Assembly: GCA_030704615.1 (NCBI GenBank)
Contig: CM060734.1
Location: forward strand, 40,192,042-40,256,041
Direction of reading: 5' to 3'
DNA length: 64,000 bases
Source: Takakia lepidozioides
Taxonomy: Eukaryota > Streptophyta > Takakiopsida > Takakiales > Takakiaceae
The notes below the pieces were generated by a model, which ran no database searches, was not told where the DNA came from, and was given only the letters and a program-made list of their open reading frames with translations. Below, in pieces: positions 1-12,913 of the stretch (positions are counted from its first letter, which is position 1; each line of letters opens with the position of its first letter). Position numbers and translations under genes: made by a program.

Positions 1-36
1 GAAGCCTAATGTAAGGCAGTGATTCTTTTGTTGCAG

Positions 37-3000
37 GGGGAACTGGCCGTTGGTACCATGGTGTCCTTCATTGGATACACTTTCACTTTGACATTTGCAG
101 TAAGCCAGCATCATGTCCCGTGGCTACCATTTTGAAAGCTTTTCCTTGCTTGATAGGGTTGTGGATGAATAGAGCATGATACACTGTTAGGCAGAATAGG
201 ATGGAAGTGAGTGAAAAATGGACATCTTCAATTAGAAAAATATTAGTAACAAACCAGAACACAGTAACAAAAATTAGAACGAAGAACACACAAATCAATT
301 CAGTAGTTCTCAGTTTGTAAATTAGTTGTCACAAGTAAGGCTCCAGTTCACTCTGGAACTGGATATTGAGGTGTAGAGAAGGCAAAAACCTCTGAGAGCG
401 AAGGACTGGAAGGGGAGGCAGTGTTTATTCATCTTGTATGTCGAATCTAGCATGATTCAAGCCAGACAGAGCATGGCAGGTACAAGGTGTTGTGAACTCG
501 CTAGCGGACCTTCGGGGCATGCTGGCAGCTGTGGACCGCATCAATTCAGTGGTGGCTGGTGCAGAAGTTGATCAGTGGCTTGCACATGGGCTAGAGAGAG
601 AAGCCCGTGGGGAGCTCGAGAGCAATCGGGACTGTGCAAATGCCATGACGAATGAGGTTCTCCTTTCTGACAAGAATGAGACTGGACCCCATTTCGCGAT
701 GGAGGCAACAAACCTGCCAGCAGTCAAGTCACAGAAGAGCGTCTGTGAGCTAGCTTGGTCAGGAGATGTAGTATTGGAAGGTATGTCTTGTTACACAACC
801 GAATCAGGTTACCATAGGCCCCAGTGCAGCTTATGACAGTCTCCTTGCTCCCACGCAACTTTACATAAAGTGAGAAAAGGAAAAGCAGGATTGGAATCTA
901 GGCCCATATGTGAGTGGGAATCCTTAAAGATAGCTAGTAAGTCTGTCTTTCTGGATGTAATTTTGTACCATAACAGCATATTTGGTCTGCAGATGTACAC
1001 TTTTCATATCCTTTGCGCCCAGAGGCAGGGGTGTTGAACGGAGTTACTTTGCACTTAAAACGAGGCACTGTGACCGCAGTGGTGGGTTCTAGTGGAGCCG
1101 GCAAAAGCACTATTGTGCAGCTACTTGCTCGTTTCTATGAGGTCTTGTCTTGTTCTCTCTTGGATTGTGCCAGCTCGTGAGGATCTTAGTCTATGTCTTG
1201 ATCTCTTTAATGTCGTACACTTGCCAGGCATCATTACACATCTATTTGATACCAGTCTTGAAAAAGGAATGTGCCTTATGTGAAGGAGCTTGGTAACTAC
1301 ACTTTGTGATTGGCATCCAGTGGCAGTATTCTACATCCCTCCGCATTGCTACAAAATCCATGCAGTAACAAACCATAACACCCCATGATTCAGCTAATGT
1401 TTTCCCCCCTGTCGACCTATTTGACCTTTCATAGTCATATTCAGGCCAGAGGATCACAATGATTGGTCGTCGCTTACAATAGGATCTAAGTTTGGCACAG
1501 TTCATGATTTCTGTTGTTGTATCTTGGCAGCCAACCAGTGGTAGGCTATCCCTTGCTGGAAGGGACGTACGGAAATTTGACAAGACCGAATGGGCTCGGG
1601 CTGTTTCTATCGTGAACCAGGTATACAAAAACTCTCATTGTGCCTTAATAGTACACACAATAGGCACAGTCATCCTGCTTGTGAGAAGTACCATTCTCCC
1701 CCCCTCACCAGGCTTAGCATCATACATGTTCCTTATTGTGAATAATGTGAACAACTTTCTATGCTACTTGGCTGAATGTGGGTGCTGCAGGAGCCAGTGT
1801 TGTTTGCAATGTCAGTCGCAGACAATATTGCTTATGGTCTGCCCAATGAGGAAGTGTCCCGAGAAGACATCATTGATGCTGCAAAAGCTGCTAATGCCCA
1901 TGACTTTGTGTCATCTCTCCCTCAGGTAACTACATGCAGGGTTTGGTAGGCAGATACGATGGGCCCTGGTCAACATTCTCATCAATTTTGACTCTCTAGG
2001 AATTACTGGACAAAGTGTGCTTGGGTTTTCTTGCAGGATTGTCCTTTGTACTGTGGTCTCAGGCTATACTTTGTCGGTGAGTGGGCCATGAGAAAGTCCT
2101 CATGACAGCTGGCGGGTTCTAATCAGTGAGTGTTTTAGTGCTATTGTTTGGCTAATGAGCAGGCTCAGCATGTGATAAAGAGTGCTGGCTGTGCAGGGCT
2201 ATGAGACAATGGTGGGAGAGCGTGGAAGTCTTCTAAGTGGGGGCCAACGGCAGGTAGGCACTAAAATCCAAGAAGCTAATCACACCCAGTGAAGTGAAAA
2301 TACTTGTGGACTTTGGTGTATGTGTTGAACATCAACTCTGGGCAGTAGAGGGCTGGTTGAACAGCGAAATTTTCAGAGAAGATCCATTTTGGGATCATGT
2401 AAAATAATATGGCACAAGGTAATCCAATTGCGAAACGCAAATGAAACTGGGGATGCACCGAGGTTACCATCTTGGGTGTTTATAAGGTCAAGTGTCTATT
2501 CCCTGGAGAGCAATTTCTTGGACTTCTGGGTAGAAAAGAGGGGTGACTAGCAGATGAACGACCCATGTGCCTTTGCTATAGCAACTGATTTGAAGGCGGC
2601 ATCAATCAAAACATGGACACCAGAGTTGTTGGAAACAAGTCTTCAGAAGTCAGGTCAAAAATTAATTCCCCCCAGCATTGTTTGTACAATTCAGGGTAAA
2701 TGTTTCTAGGGGTTGTTGGTGGGCTGGCCTTTTGGGTAAGGCTCTGTTGTCAGTGATGGTCTCCATTTTGTGCAGAGAATTGCCATTGCAAGGGCGCTTT
2801 TGAAGAACTCTCCCATTCTAATATTGGATGAGGTATACCTCCCAAAGTTCTAGGTTTTTTTGGTTGCTATTTTGAGATTTGTACTAATGTACAAAACAAA
2901 TTTACCTGTATGTGTTTTCATTGGCAGAGGGTAAGCTTTCTCAAGGTGTTGAGTTTTCCTATGCTCAGGGCACACAAGGTGGTACTGGTTGAACTTCTTT

Positions 3001-3940
3001 GGAAACATATAATAATTTTTGGCAGAGACTTGCCTTCTATCTTTCCATTTGCCACTACAATCCTACATACTAGAAGCCCCCCTGGGAGTTCGATCACAGG
3101 TCACTGGAAGCTGGCCAGGAATGCTGAGCCAGCACATTCATTTCCTGTGCTTCACCTGCCCTTGTAGGTCTGCTTGGAGAATCTATCACCCAGTCTTTGG
3201 GTGCTGGGCCAATGGCAGATCACTTTCAACTTACTGGCACTGACAGCTGGCATTGCTTTGAGTTCTCTGGTGCCCAGGTTTGAAGGCATGTTTTACAAAG
3301 TAACTGGGAAGTGAGGGTTGAGAGGGCAATAATGTTGGGAGTTAATTCACATAATCTTGAATGGCATCTTCCTTATGTGCAGGCTACAAGTGCATTGGAC
3401 AGTGTGAGTGAGCGACTTGTTCAAGATGCCCTCAATCGCCTCATGAAGGTCAGCCTTACTTCCTACTCTGTTTCACATGATTAAATTGGCCCGAATCAAT
3501 GGCCACAAGGCTACGGCAAACGTCGTCTTATGAGTACATTCTGTTTCACAGGATTAAATTGGCCCGAATCGTAGGTATGTCATAAGATTGCTCTAGATGG
3601 AAAAATTGCTCTGAAATTGGTCACATGAGCTTCTAGACACTTTGTTGGATGCTTCTTAGAGATGCTTATGACTCGTCCTTTGTTTGCTTTCGAGGTCAAT
3701 GCAATGGTGTCAAAGAAATGTGGAACTGTTTGCCCTTCTAAGCACTAACGCATTTCATGGGGTTGTTAGGGACGCACAACCTTAGTGATAGCACATCGAT
3801 TGAGCACAGTGCAAGCTGCTGATCTAATTGCAGTATGCTCCTATGGGCGTGTCATAGAGCAGGGTTCTCATGCAGAGCTTTTGTTGAAGGGTGGCTCCTA
3901 TGCTAATTTGGTTAACACTCAAAGGCTCACTTTTGAGTGA
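37..3940 (+). CDS. ABCB28: ABCB28-like half-size ABC transporter, 3' part (10 exons)
   Basis: C-terminal half of a TAP-like ABCB transporter; the gene starts before the window. Exons by GT-AG and frame: 37-99, 480-780, 993-1141, 1531-1620, 1791-1925, 2197-2253, 2776-2832, 3383-3448 and 3770-3940 (stop TGA), with all junction phases consistent. The first exon is a membrane segment ([16 protein letters not shown]). Next comes a linker with [18 protein letters not shown], then the nucleotide-binding domain: Walker [10 protein letters not shown] (about 1100), Q-loop VNQEPVLF across the 1620/1791 junction, signature LLSGGQRQ (2230-2253), Walker B ILILDE (2815-2832), D-loop SALD and H-loop IAHRLST (3790). 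The wording matches my memory of Arabidopsis ABCB28/NAP8, a plastid-envelope protein; localisation cannot be checked because the N-terminus is missing. No stop or frameshift is seen, so it is probably functional. Confidence 0.93.
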
Positions 3941-5316
3941 TGATTTCTTATTAAAGTGCGAGAATATGAGGCCTTTTTTGGAGTTAACTATCTTGGCAGA
4001 ATGTTGGTTTTGAGTTGTCAACGGAAAGGTCTTGTGGCTTGAATATGTGGAAAGAATTTGTGGCTTGAATATATGGAAAGAATTAGTTGACTACATTTTA
4101 TTTCTATCTGACGGCTGAGAGGCCAGATTTCTCTGGAATCTTTATCTCCCTCCAAGAGATCATTATGGGTTCTCTTTGCTAGAGCTTCATAATAGCTCCC
4201 ATTAGTTTCAAGGCTGGGACAATACATCCATCCATCTCTTGCCAAACCTGTTCCAAAGATTTCTCAGAGTTCTCAGAGTTCTTTTCTCTGTATACACAAA
4301 GCTAGTGAACAGTAAGAGTGAGAGTTTGGACAGTAGAGCAGCTGCCAGCAACCAAAGTAGGGGGTTGAGGTGCTAGAAAAAGCTAACACATTTTAAGAAA
4401 GACCTGAATCTAATTCAATTAATAGCCTTCTTTCTTCAAAGTTTTGATTCCACTCTTCCATTATCTTTCTGTAGCCCTCAAAAGATCTATACCAGATGTT
4501 CACCCAATTGTGCCTCCAACAAGCAACTCTACGGAAGGCCGGTGGCTCTCTATATCAGTCCTTACTCACTAGTTCCATCACTAAGATCGCTAGTACAAAG
4601 ATTCTTAAAACATGTCTATGGACAGAACTAAATATGTCTTCAAAATGCATCTTAATCTGCTCAAAATGCAGCAAAATAAGGACCATAATTACCACAAATA
4701 AACCTAACTCACACTTCAAGGTGCCGGCGGATGGATGAACAAAAGGACGATCAGTTGGTTGAGAACGTGACACCAGCTGGAGGATGGATGAGGAATGGAC
4801 GACTTGGCTAGCAAATAGGTCCCATCCGGTATTACTTATTAGAACATTCAGACATGGGGTCACAGAACAGAGCTCACTCTCAAAGAAAAGGTTACTGTGT
4901 TGGAGGATGCTCTGAAACAAGAAGGGTGGATCTAATGTGACAGTAGTGTTGTATATTCAGAACATGATAGGACTTCCCATCTTCAGAATACCTTGACAGA
5001 GAATCGTAGTTCATCAAAGTGGGAGGATTGTGCACAGTTTGAGTGATGTGGCGATTTGACTGACATTTGTCTTCATGACATATCACACAATACATGTATG
5101 CTCTCCTTGAAGCACATCTTTCAGGGCGTAAGGAAACTCTACTACCTTGTCAGCTGTTTTTATTCGAACAAGAACAATGTGACAAGAACAACTTTCCTGA
5201 ACAGTATTCTGAAGATTTTCGGCCTCCATCTAACAGCTTTCGTCTCTAGGTAAACCTCAGTCACACTCGTGCTCAGATCGGAGGAAACCCATGCTTTGAA
5301 CCGATCGATTGACCTA
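3941..5316. other. intergenic, between convergent genes
   Basis: Lies between the ABCB28-like stop and the 3' end of the minus-strand SLAC gene. It must hold both 3' UTRs. Short open frames show no recognisable domain. A small direct repeat (TTGTGGCTTGAATATRTGGAAAGAA) lies at 4032-4083. Confidence 0.6.
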
Positions 5317-7315
5317 CTATACTTCTTGCTTGTGTTTTCCTTTTGACTTTTGGGCAGTGATCGCTATGGCCAGGTCATTCGGGAAAAGAGAGCAAGAGAA
5401 AAATGCATGCTGGATTGTTAACAAGAATAGGATCAAAACTGTGACAGATGAGGTGAAAGAAAGAATTAATGCCAGGACCTTGGTGAGCTGACAAGTAGCT
5501 TCCTGAGAGTAGTGGATTGCGGCGATGGCAGCTGCGGTCATGGGAAACGTGTAAGCCCACCAAGCAAATGAAAACCTGCACATTTGAGCATCGTTTAGAG
5601 CCTGATCTTTGTGAACGAAACTGAAGTACAAAACGCGTTCGAAAGACAAGTTTGTTTTCTAGAGCACACAGATTTTGAGGGAGAGAACAAGGCTGGCTGA
5701 GCAACAGTGATTGCCAGCATGGATTCATGCGAGGAGGGTATTAGAGAAATGATCAACTGGAAGATCGGGGAATTACGGAATGCTGCGCAGACCAAAATTC
5801 GCATTGGTAAGAAACACTTACCGAATTCCTCGGAAGAGGTTGATGCGAACAACGAAAGATGTATAGAGGAAGAGAGCAACAAAGAAAACAATTTTTGAGA
5901 CAACATCGAAGGTGCCTGTGATGTGCTTCCACGCCACACTGGCAGTGCTGGGGGCCGCCACAAATAGAAAGAAGACCGGGTGGAGCTCTTTGGGCAGCGA
6001 CTCGTTGGTCGGTAATCTCTGATAGAGAGTGACAAAGAGCACTAGATAGTGCGCAAGGCCCACAGCCCAGAAGAAGAAAGCTGCCTCCTTCCAACCTACA
6101 CTTGCTCCCAGTAACGCGCCCACGAAGTTTCCCACGACAGATAAATGGGTGGATGGATTGGCCACTTTAGAGAGTCGTCTCTTCCCTCCCGAAAGCCACT
6201 GACCATAGATTTTAAGCTCCAGCAGGAGGATGGGAAACATAAAGACACACCAGAGTGCTGGATGAATAGAGGTTGCAATGGCAGGGGGCACTCCAAGTGT
6301 TAGAAACATCCCCGCAATCCAAGGGGCAAAAAAGAAGTTCACGCGGACGGGATGCTGGAATTCTCGCTTTACAGCTTCGAGGTAGAATATTATCTTCAAA
6401 GTGTAGGTGGAGAAAATCAGTATAAGTGACAGTAGAGCCAGGCACCAGAGCGAGAGATTGATTGTAAGTGGCACGTGGAAGAACTCCCTCTCTGAAGTCA
6501 TAGCAAGATCCTTCCACAAAATGGTTTGACTGCCGAGCCCCATACTCACACCAAAGCATCCGATAGGAAAGCGAAGCAGGAATGGCCATTGCTCGTCGTT
6601 TGGAAGCAGTAGGTCCTCTGAGTCCTGAGGATGCAAAGGAGGATCTCGGGTCAGTATGGCGTACAGTATTGAAGAGTTACAGTGAGAATCCAATGCTGCC
6701 AACCTCAGGAGGATTTAAAGGCGATGAAGGTGCACAGGATGAGAAGTATGCAGGCTGTATGCCACTGAATCCACCTTGCCGACTGGACAACCAGCACGGA
6801 ATTTATGTGTCCGAGCACTCAAGCGAATCTAACACCAATTGTTTGATGTACATTGATGCATTCTCCTTCGTTTGCAAAGTGATTACACTTTACTAGTTCA
6901 TCCTGCCACTGTTCGTATTCAAAGTTCACAGAGGTACGCACCCTGAGGACTTCAAGTTCCAGTCCTTGTAGTGCTCTAAAGTATCGCCCTGCGCTGACTG
7001 CGGGAGCGCCACATTGTGGGGACTCCTTGAATTCCTCACCAGAATCGAGTCCTTGGTCTGAACTCCGTGCCTCATGCTGCCTTGATTGTGCGCGTGAGAA
7101 TTGCCTGTCAAGTCCTGCGGGGTTGGAGAATTTTGAAGAGCGGACCGTTCGAAATAATTCATATGGACCTTGATTGGGTCTGATGCAAGAGCCCCAGTTC
7201 TGGTGATCTGGGCCAGAAGGCATGCTTGGGACCTGTTCGGAATCGGCACGACCTTCAGGGTTTGGCATTGCCGTATTTGCAGGTTGACCTAGGTACGAAT
7301 GGAAGATGCTGGCCA
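5317..7315 (-). CDS. SLAC/SLAH-type S-type anion channel
   Basis: Three exons on the minus strand: about 7315-6942 (N-terminal cytosolic region ending AVSAGRYFRALQGLELEVLR), 6624-5822 (starts DSEDLLLPNDEQWPFLLRFP, ends NLFRGIR) and 5575-5317 (RFSFAWWAYTFPMT to stop). Junctions are clean: AGG|GTGCGT...CTCAG|GAC and TTCG|GTAAGT...TGCAG|GTT. The protein has the ten-helix TehA/SLAC pattern, including the landmarks SKVANPSTHLSVVGNFVGA, GLAHYLVLFVTLYQRLP and AWWAYTFPMTAAAIA. SLAC/SLAH proteins carry chloride or nitrate out of the cell across the plasma membrane and are kinase-gated through their cytosolic tails. The start is unresolved: an in-frame TGA lies just upstream at about 7335 and no strong ATG is present, so another 5' exon spliced at CCAG near 7308 is likely. 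No disabling mutation is seen. A broken paralogue lies at 39.7-42.0 kb on the other strand. Confidence 0.9.
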
Positions 7316-10138
7316 CGTCAAATGGGGGTGCAAAGTGTCATTGAGAGTCGAAATATTTCCCGCATAGGAGCTCGACTTGCTCGACCTTCAGCGCTGTAGA
7401 GATAGAGCAACTTCGCAAATGTTGCCAGCTACAAATACGACCTCGTGAGTTTCTCATTGCTCCTTTCTGGGTCTTAGACTCCAAGGTTCCAACGTTCCTA
7501 AATAGTGCAATATGAATCTCTGAGGAAGCAGGGAGGCCGCCATCCCTTTGTAGCTGGAGGGAAGAGTGACTTCAGCGAACGAAGTTCAATTCGGGTTTCT
7601 CTTCACAACTGTTTTAAAGAGGACTGTGGGTTGCTCGATGATCTCTCTCGTTTGGACCATCCCTCAGCTGCCATCGCGTTTGCTCTGGGCTTCTGGATAG
7701 ACTTGTGATCTGCTTATAAAATTGAGAAAATATAACACACAGGTCTCTAGAATATTTCAAACGAGTTCACAGAAAAGAGTTAACTAGTAGGCATTTCTGT
7801 GCAGAGACACACCTTTTCCACGTGTACAGATATGGCCTTTGCTTTTAGAGCTCCTTGTTTTGCTCAGTGAATGTGGCATCTTCTCTTTGCCTTAAACTTA
7901 CTCACCTACTTTTGAGCTTACATTGTTTCTTGGCAATCGATGTTGAGTAAATATGGGATCTGGACGACGACGATGTTGTTCACTTCTCTGGGAAAATCAT
8001 AGAAGGTGTTAGGCCACCGTCCGAGTCGCAGGATCGATCACATGTCTGTACCTCAAACTAGACTGGCGACCGAACGTTTGGAGGTTGAAGAAGTAGGAGA
8101 TCTCTGGAGTCCAGTCCAAAACATATCGACGTTTGAACCCATCCCTCCAAATGCGCCTGCATGAGAGACAATTTATCGATCGACCAGAGAGTGTGGATGC
8201 AGGCTAGTTTGGCATATTAGACTCTCACTTTTGTAAATGGTCCAACGATAAACAAGGGCTTCATTAATTCGTGGGAAACTTCAAATTTTTGTACTAGAAA
8301 AAATTTAGTGACTTCGGTGTTGTAAAGACCCTATCAATTCATTGCGTGGAAGGAACAATCGGGTCTTTGTCGCACGCCTTTCTCATGCCTGCCTCGCTTC
8401 CAGCCAGACCAGTTGTGTAAGACAGGTTGGCAAATAGTGTTGGGCGAGGTTTCATGATCTACTCATGGGCCAGGCCGGACCACACTGGAAACATGCACAT
8501 ATCCTATTCTGTAGGGATGTCACTACATGTACAATGTAGAGCTCATATAAATTCATGGGCAGCGGAGGAACTCGTTCATGCCCACTGCTAGCTAGCATGT
8601 GAACATGATGACGAACACTGTGAACTCAAGATTCAGAATCAGTGCTTGGAAATCTGCAAGAGACAAGTTGGGAGAGGAGGTTTTATGTGCTTTGCACTAC
8701 CTGATCCTATAGTCTGATCATTTATGCACACGATATATAGTCGTAAAATACTATGAGAACACGAGCATATTTTCGCTATTCATTAAATCTGCAGCCCTGT
8801 AGATAGGTTTGCACCCCTCTGTATATCTCGGGGATTCTTCTCCACGCTGTAACCGATTTTGTGATCTAGAACCAAAGCCTGAAAGTCTGCTGTCATGCGC
8901 ACTAAACAAGTTCATCCCAGGCCGAGAATTGAGAGAGAATTGAGCGAGAATTCCGATATCAGAAAAGTCTATATTGTAAACTCAAAGCACAACCGTAGAC
9001 CAAGTTAGATAGAGAGAGCTCTTCTTAACCAGCCGCAGGTGCGCATGTCAGTATACGCTCGATGATCCTATAATAATAGATCATCGGCACTGCGAGTAGT
9101 TGGGCAGGATTTATTTTGCACATCGAGAAACCCGTTCATCTCGCTGGAGTGGACGACTTTTCAGGTCCTAGTAAGGTACAAGTGAGCAAGTATTTAGGCG
9201 TCATTAACTAGCACTTAGACTCTTGTATCGAATCTTGTATTCGACCTTCCTGCGTGTTGGGGCACTCACGTACATATTGTATGTACAGGATGTTAGTCAG
9301 GACAACTGCACAAGTATATATTCTTTGAAGGGGTCCGTTGACCTGATAGCTCAAGTCTAGATCATAATATTTAAACTGATCAAGGGGCCCAGATCAAGGG
9401 GCCGTACAGACAAGCGGCCCAGGCCCGTTGCCCAAGAGCAAAGGACATTTGAACGGTTGACGTATCATAACATGCTGTGGATGTATCACATTTATACAGC
9501 AACCGATCAGCTATATATTCCATGTACTTAAGAGGAATGGCAGCCCGATATACCTGGGCAATCCTTGCCGAAGTTCAACAAGCCAAAGATGTATGCCACC
9601 TACTAGCAATGGATCACGAAAAGCAACTCAGACTTCAGTACAAACTCAGGAAGCGGGTACCATTTGAGATCGAGGGTCAATACGACCTTGGTGATATATC
9701 CGAGTGGAGATCCCCAGTGTAGAATCTAAATAGCATTCTGGCCGCATTTTAACAACTTCACGTAATCCAGATGCTTACGTTTGAGTGAATAAGATAAGCT
9801 CCGAAGTCCAGCTTGTAACAAGTATATAGTGAATCATAGGTGGGTCGTGGGACCAGGAGCAGCAAGTGCAAGAGTGGGTCGCACATCGTGCAGAATTAAG
9901 TGGAGGAGCGGAGAGCACTAGCCTTGTGGAAGGTTCGAGCTGCGTTTGATTGGGCCGGGGCCTCAGAGAGATTGAACGGTTGAGCACTGGCTCGCTCGAT
10001 ACCGCTGAGTCTTCGACCAAACACTCCCGCTGACGATCCGGCCTGGTTGACAGGAGAAACACAGAGCCAACAGCGGCGAGCTTGGCGGCCGACGCTACAT
10101 TCACATCCACGATTCCGCTGTGACCAAGATGCCTCGTA
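7316..10138. other. intergenic / upstream of the SLAC gene
   Basis: No recognisable gene. An 81-codon open frame at 9477-9722 (+) has no domain I know and is probably chance. The SLAC promoter and any 5' exon should lie at the left end of this stretch. Confidence 0.5.
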
Positions 10139-10540
10139 TCACACGGTCGGCGGGCTTGTAGGTCCCAGTGACACGAAGAGGACCCCACACTGCGGGGGAC
10201 CCACGCGAGGACTGTTGACCCGGTACCGCCGGTTTTCCGCCTCCGGGCTGGGGTCGGTCAAATTATCCCCACCCCCTTCCCGTTTCCGGTTGCCAGTCGG
10301 CAGGGCACGGTCAAATCCTCCCTGCCCCGCTCTCATCCCATCGGCGTCGCATCGTCGCCGAACGACACCAGTCCACCAGTTCCCTGTAACCCCGACACAC
10401 ATAACCCCGTCTCGTGTCACCACCCAGTGTAACCCCAACTTATGTCACCCCTCTTCATGTAACCCTACCAATGTAACCCCACCTTATGTAACCCCTGTAA
10501 CCTCCACATGTAACCCACACCATGTGGAAGGATCCATACG
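10139..10540 (-). repeat. GTTACA-type minisatellite with GC-rich head (copy 1)
   Basis: About 10380-10520 holds degenerate 11-20 bp units around GTAACCCC (GGGGTTAC on the minus strand), with spacers such as TTATGT, CCATGT and CTAC. It is followed at 10139-10380 by a GC-rich block. The same two-part block, in the order minisatellite then GC-rich block when read on one strand, recurs at 38020-38470 on the plus strand; the stretches around TCGGGGTTACAGGGAACTGG and GATGGGATGAGAG are nearly identical. It is an interspersed repeat or part of a segmental duplication. No coding potential is seen. Confidence 0.8.
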
Positions 10541-10560
10541 TTAGGCATTGAGATGCGTGG

Positions 10561-11769
10561 TAGGGAATTCCAAAAAAGCCTTGATGTGAAATGCATCGCA
10601 ATTCACTTGATCAGTCACCCCCCTAAAAGTGCGCAATTCAATTGAACTGCTAAAACTAGCTTGAAAACAACCCGAATTTGCAATTCAATTGAATTGTAAT
10701 CTATAATTTTTAACTTATTTCTATATATAATACATATATGTATATATTCAAATTATACATACACACATACAAAAATATAAGCTGAAAATATATGTTCCCG
10801 TCTATTCTTGGTACTCGTCTGTCTATCCTTTGCCCGTGGTAACACGAGATAAGCCTAAGGGGGAGAGAGAGAGGAAGTCACGTAGCGCTTGCTCTAAAAG
10901 GGGGATTGTCCCTCTTTGTGGATGTTGGTGCCCAATATATGGCTATGTACATATACCAAACATGATACCAATGTAAGAGTATCAACATATAAGAGTTTGA
11001 TATGTTAAACTCTGTATGGAACACACATCCCAACTTCAACATAATACCTTTGTAAGGGTATCGAAACAATATTATTTTTTATCATTTTCAAGATGAACAG
11101 ATCATTTGTTTTCTTTGGGGTTATGTCCTGGGCCTGTTTCTTTCAGAGCGTCTTTTGCCAATGAATCACACGACACAACCGGACCAAAGAAAACAAAGGA
11201 TCTGTTCATCATGAGAATGATAAAAAATAATATTGTTTCGATACCCTTACAAAGGTATCATCTTGAAGTTTGGATGTGTGTTCCATACAAGTTTAACATA
11301 TCAAACTCTTATACGTTGATACTCTTACATTGGTATCATGTTTGGTATATGTACATAACCATATATTGGCACCAACATCCACAAAGAGGGACAATCCCGC
11401 TTTTAGAGCAAGCGCTACCTGACTTCCTCTCTCTCTCCCTCTCTCGCTCTCCCTTAGGCTTATCTCGTGTTACCACGGGCAAAGGATAGACAGACGAGCA
11501 GCAAGAATATGTATTTTCAGCTTATATTTTTGCATGTGTATATGTATAATTTGAATATATATACATATACACATATATATATTATATATAGAAATAAGTT
11601 AAAAATTATAGATTACAATTCAATTGAATTGCATATTCGGGTTGTTTTCAAGCTAGTTTTAGCAGTTCAATTGAATTGCAAGGGCAATTCAATTGAATTG
11701 CGCACTTTTAGGGGGGTGATCAAGTGAATTGCGATGCATTTCACATCAAGGCCTTTTTGGAATTCCCTA
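10561..11769. mobile_element. foldback element: 1.2-kb near-perfect inverted repeat
   Basis: Arms 10561-11118 and 11183-11769 are almost exact reverse complements; the outer end is TAGGGAATTCCAAAAA. Only about 64 bases of loop (11119-11182) separate them. The flanks TGCGTGG (10554-10560) and TGCTTGG (11770-11776) could be a 7-bp target-site duplication with one mismatch. Both arms carry AATTCAATTGAATTG motifs and a TA-rich microsatellite. The open frames inside are mirror images of each other and not genes. Terminal homology over the whole length marks a foldback or long-TIR non-autonomous DNA transposon. A transcript across it would form a hairpin of about 560 bp. Confidence 0.85.
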
Positions 11770-12150
11770 TGCTTGGACGGCTTCCTCTATGTCTCTTTCC
11801 GTATCTGTGAACGACCATAGTACCAGTCAGTCTCCAGTCTCCACCAAGCAAGGATTGTGTCCCTCTTGGAGCTGCTATCAAGGATTTATCCAATTTCCAG
11901 GAACGCCCTCACCATTTGCAGGCCTGAGGTTGGATTCGACTTGGCATGTTGGAGCATCGATGGTTGATCCAAGGGGAGAGGGACCTCAACTCATGGCCCG
12001 GGTTAGTTTCCTTGGCAAGTGACATGCATGTGCTTTAGAGTCTTCCCGCAACATGTAAAAGGCGTATTATGCTCTCACATGAAACAAATGTGCACTATGA
12101 CATGATCCATTATTTGTGAATCTAGAGTGGGTGGTAAGGAAGAGAGTTTA
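11770..12150. other. flank downstream of the Copia insertion
   Basis: On the minus strand this follows the Copia 3' LTR and starts with TAAAC, the same five bases that precede the 5' LTR at 13972-13976. It is therefore the original host sequence 3' of the Copia insertion, probably DUF1218 intron or downstream DNA. No exon recognised. Confidence 0.5.
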
Positions 12151-12443
12151 TGTTGAAGTAGTGCAGTGAATTGACTCCAAGAATTATGCACAACGATATA
12201 GCAAAGAGATTGTATTAACACTGATTGTGAAAATAGACACATAGCTTCACAATCCAAGTGTACACTGCTATCGCTCACTTTCTCTCACACCCGCTACACT
12301 ACCTAAGCACAGTGATCAAAACTCTCTACATGAGCTCAGCTAAGCTCATCGTTATCTTTGTTATGCCAAGAAGCTACCCAACTACAGATTGGTACACTAC
12401 CAACCTCATACCACATATGCGCTATAGGTATATTTCTACAACA
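12151..12443 (-). repeat. Copia 3' LTR (inverted)
   Basis: Reverse complement of the LTR at 13977-14257, with the same TGTTGTAGAA start and CAACA end and many small differences. On the minus strand it is followed by TAAAC, which matches the TSD before the 5' LTR. It belongs to the Copia element whose other half lies at 13977-18431. Confidence 0.85.
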
Positions 12444-12885
12444 CTCCCACTCGGGATGAGGTTGAACCATCAACACTATCAACAGCAACGGTGGAAGTGA
12501 GACCGAGTAGAGTCTTGAAGCGGCAGAACTTGTTACGAGGGAGGGCTTTGGTGAGGATATCAGTCACATTGTCAGCAGTAGAAACATACATGATAAGAAT
12601 CTCGCCACTCTCTTCAACTTCTCTGATCTTGTCAAACTTCACGTCAATGTGTTTGATGCGTTTATGGAACTCTGGATTTCGTACCAAACGAATTGCGGCT
12701 TGATTGTCGCTGTACAAAACTGTAGGGCTAGTTTGTGTGTAGCGTAAATCATGCAAGAGGCGGTGCATCCAAATGAGTTCATGGGTGGCAAGATGAGCAG
12801 CTACGTACTTGACTTCAGTGGTGTTGGTAGTTGTGCAAGATTGTTTGCGGCTGCCCCATGCCACCGGGCCTCCATTGAGTATTAA
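12444..12885 (-). pseudogene. Copia RNase H C-terminal fragment
   Basis: The minus strand reads LNGGPVAWGSRKQSC, then ATHELIWMHRLLHDL, LYSDNQAAIRL, KHIDVKFDKIRE and DILTKALPRNKF, the standard Ty1/copia RNase H tail. It begins where the plus-strand polyprotein at 18425 stops (DRKSRSRYVL), so the two halves make one reading frame (...RYVLI/LNGGPVAW...) interrupted by a TIR element and then rearranged. Directly adjacent to its own 3' LTR. Confidence 0.88.
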
Positions 12886-12913
12886 ACACTATTTTAATTA
12901 ATTCTGGACTTTT
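12886..12913 (+). repeat. terminal inverted repeat of element X, right end
   Basis: Begins ACACTATTTTAATTAATTCT and is preceded by TATTAA. It matches 18432-18459 at 26 of 28 positions; that copy is preceded by TTAATA. In the Copia reading direction the two form TTAATA-[X]-TTAATA, i.e. a TIR element flanked by a 6-bp duplication inside the Copia RNase H. How far this end of X runs to the right is unclear; it is within 13.25 kb. Confidence 0.75.

Noticed and set aside
9477-9722. 81-codon plus-strand open frame as a gene
   Set aside because: No domain, no splice context, no similar copy in the window; length expected by chance.
10561-11769. Several open frames inside the hairpin element
   Set aside because: They mirror each other across the inverted repeat and have low complexity; no transposase motif.
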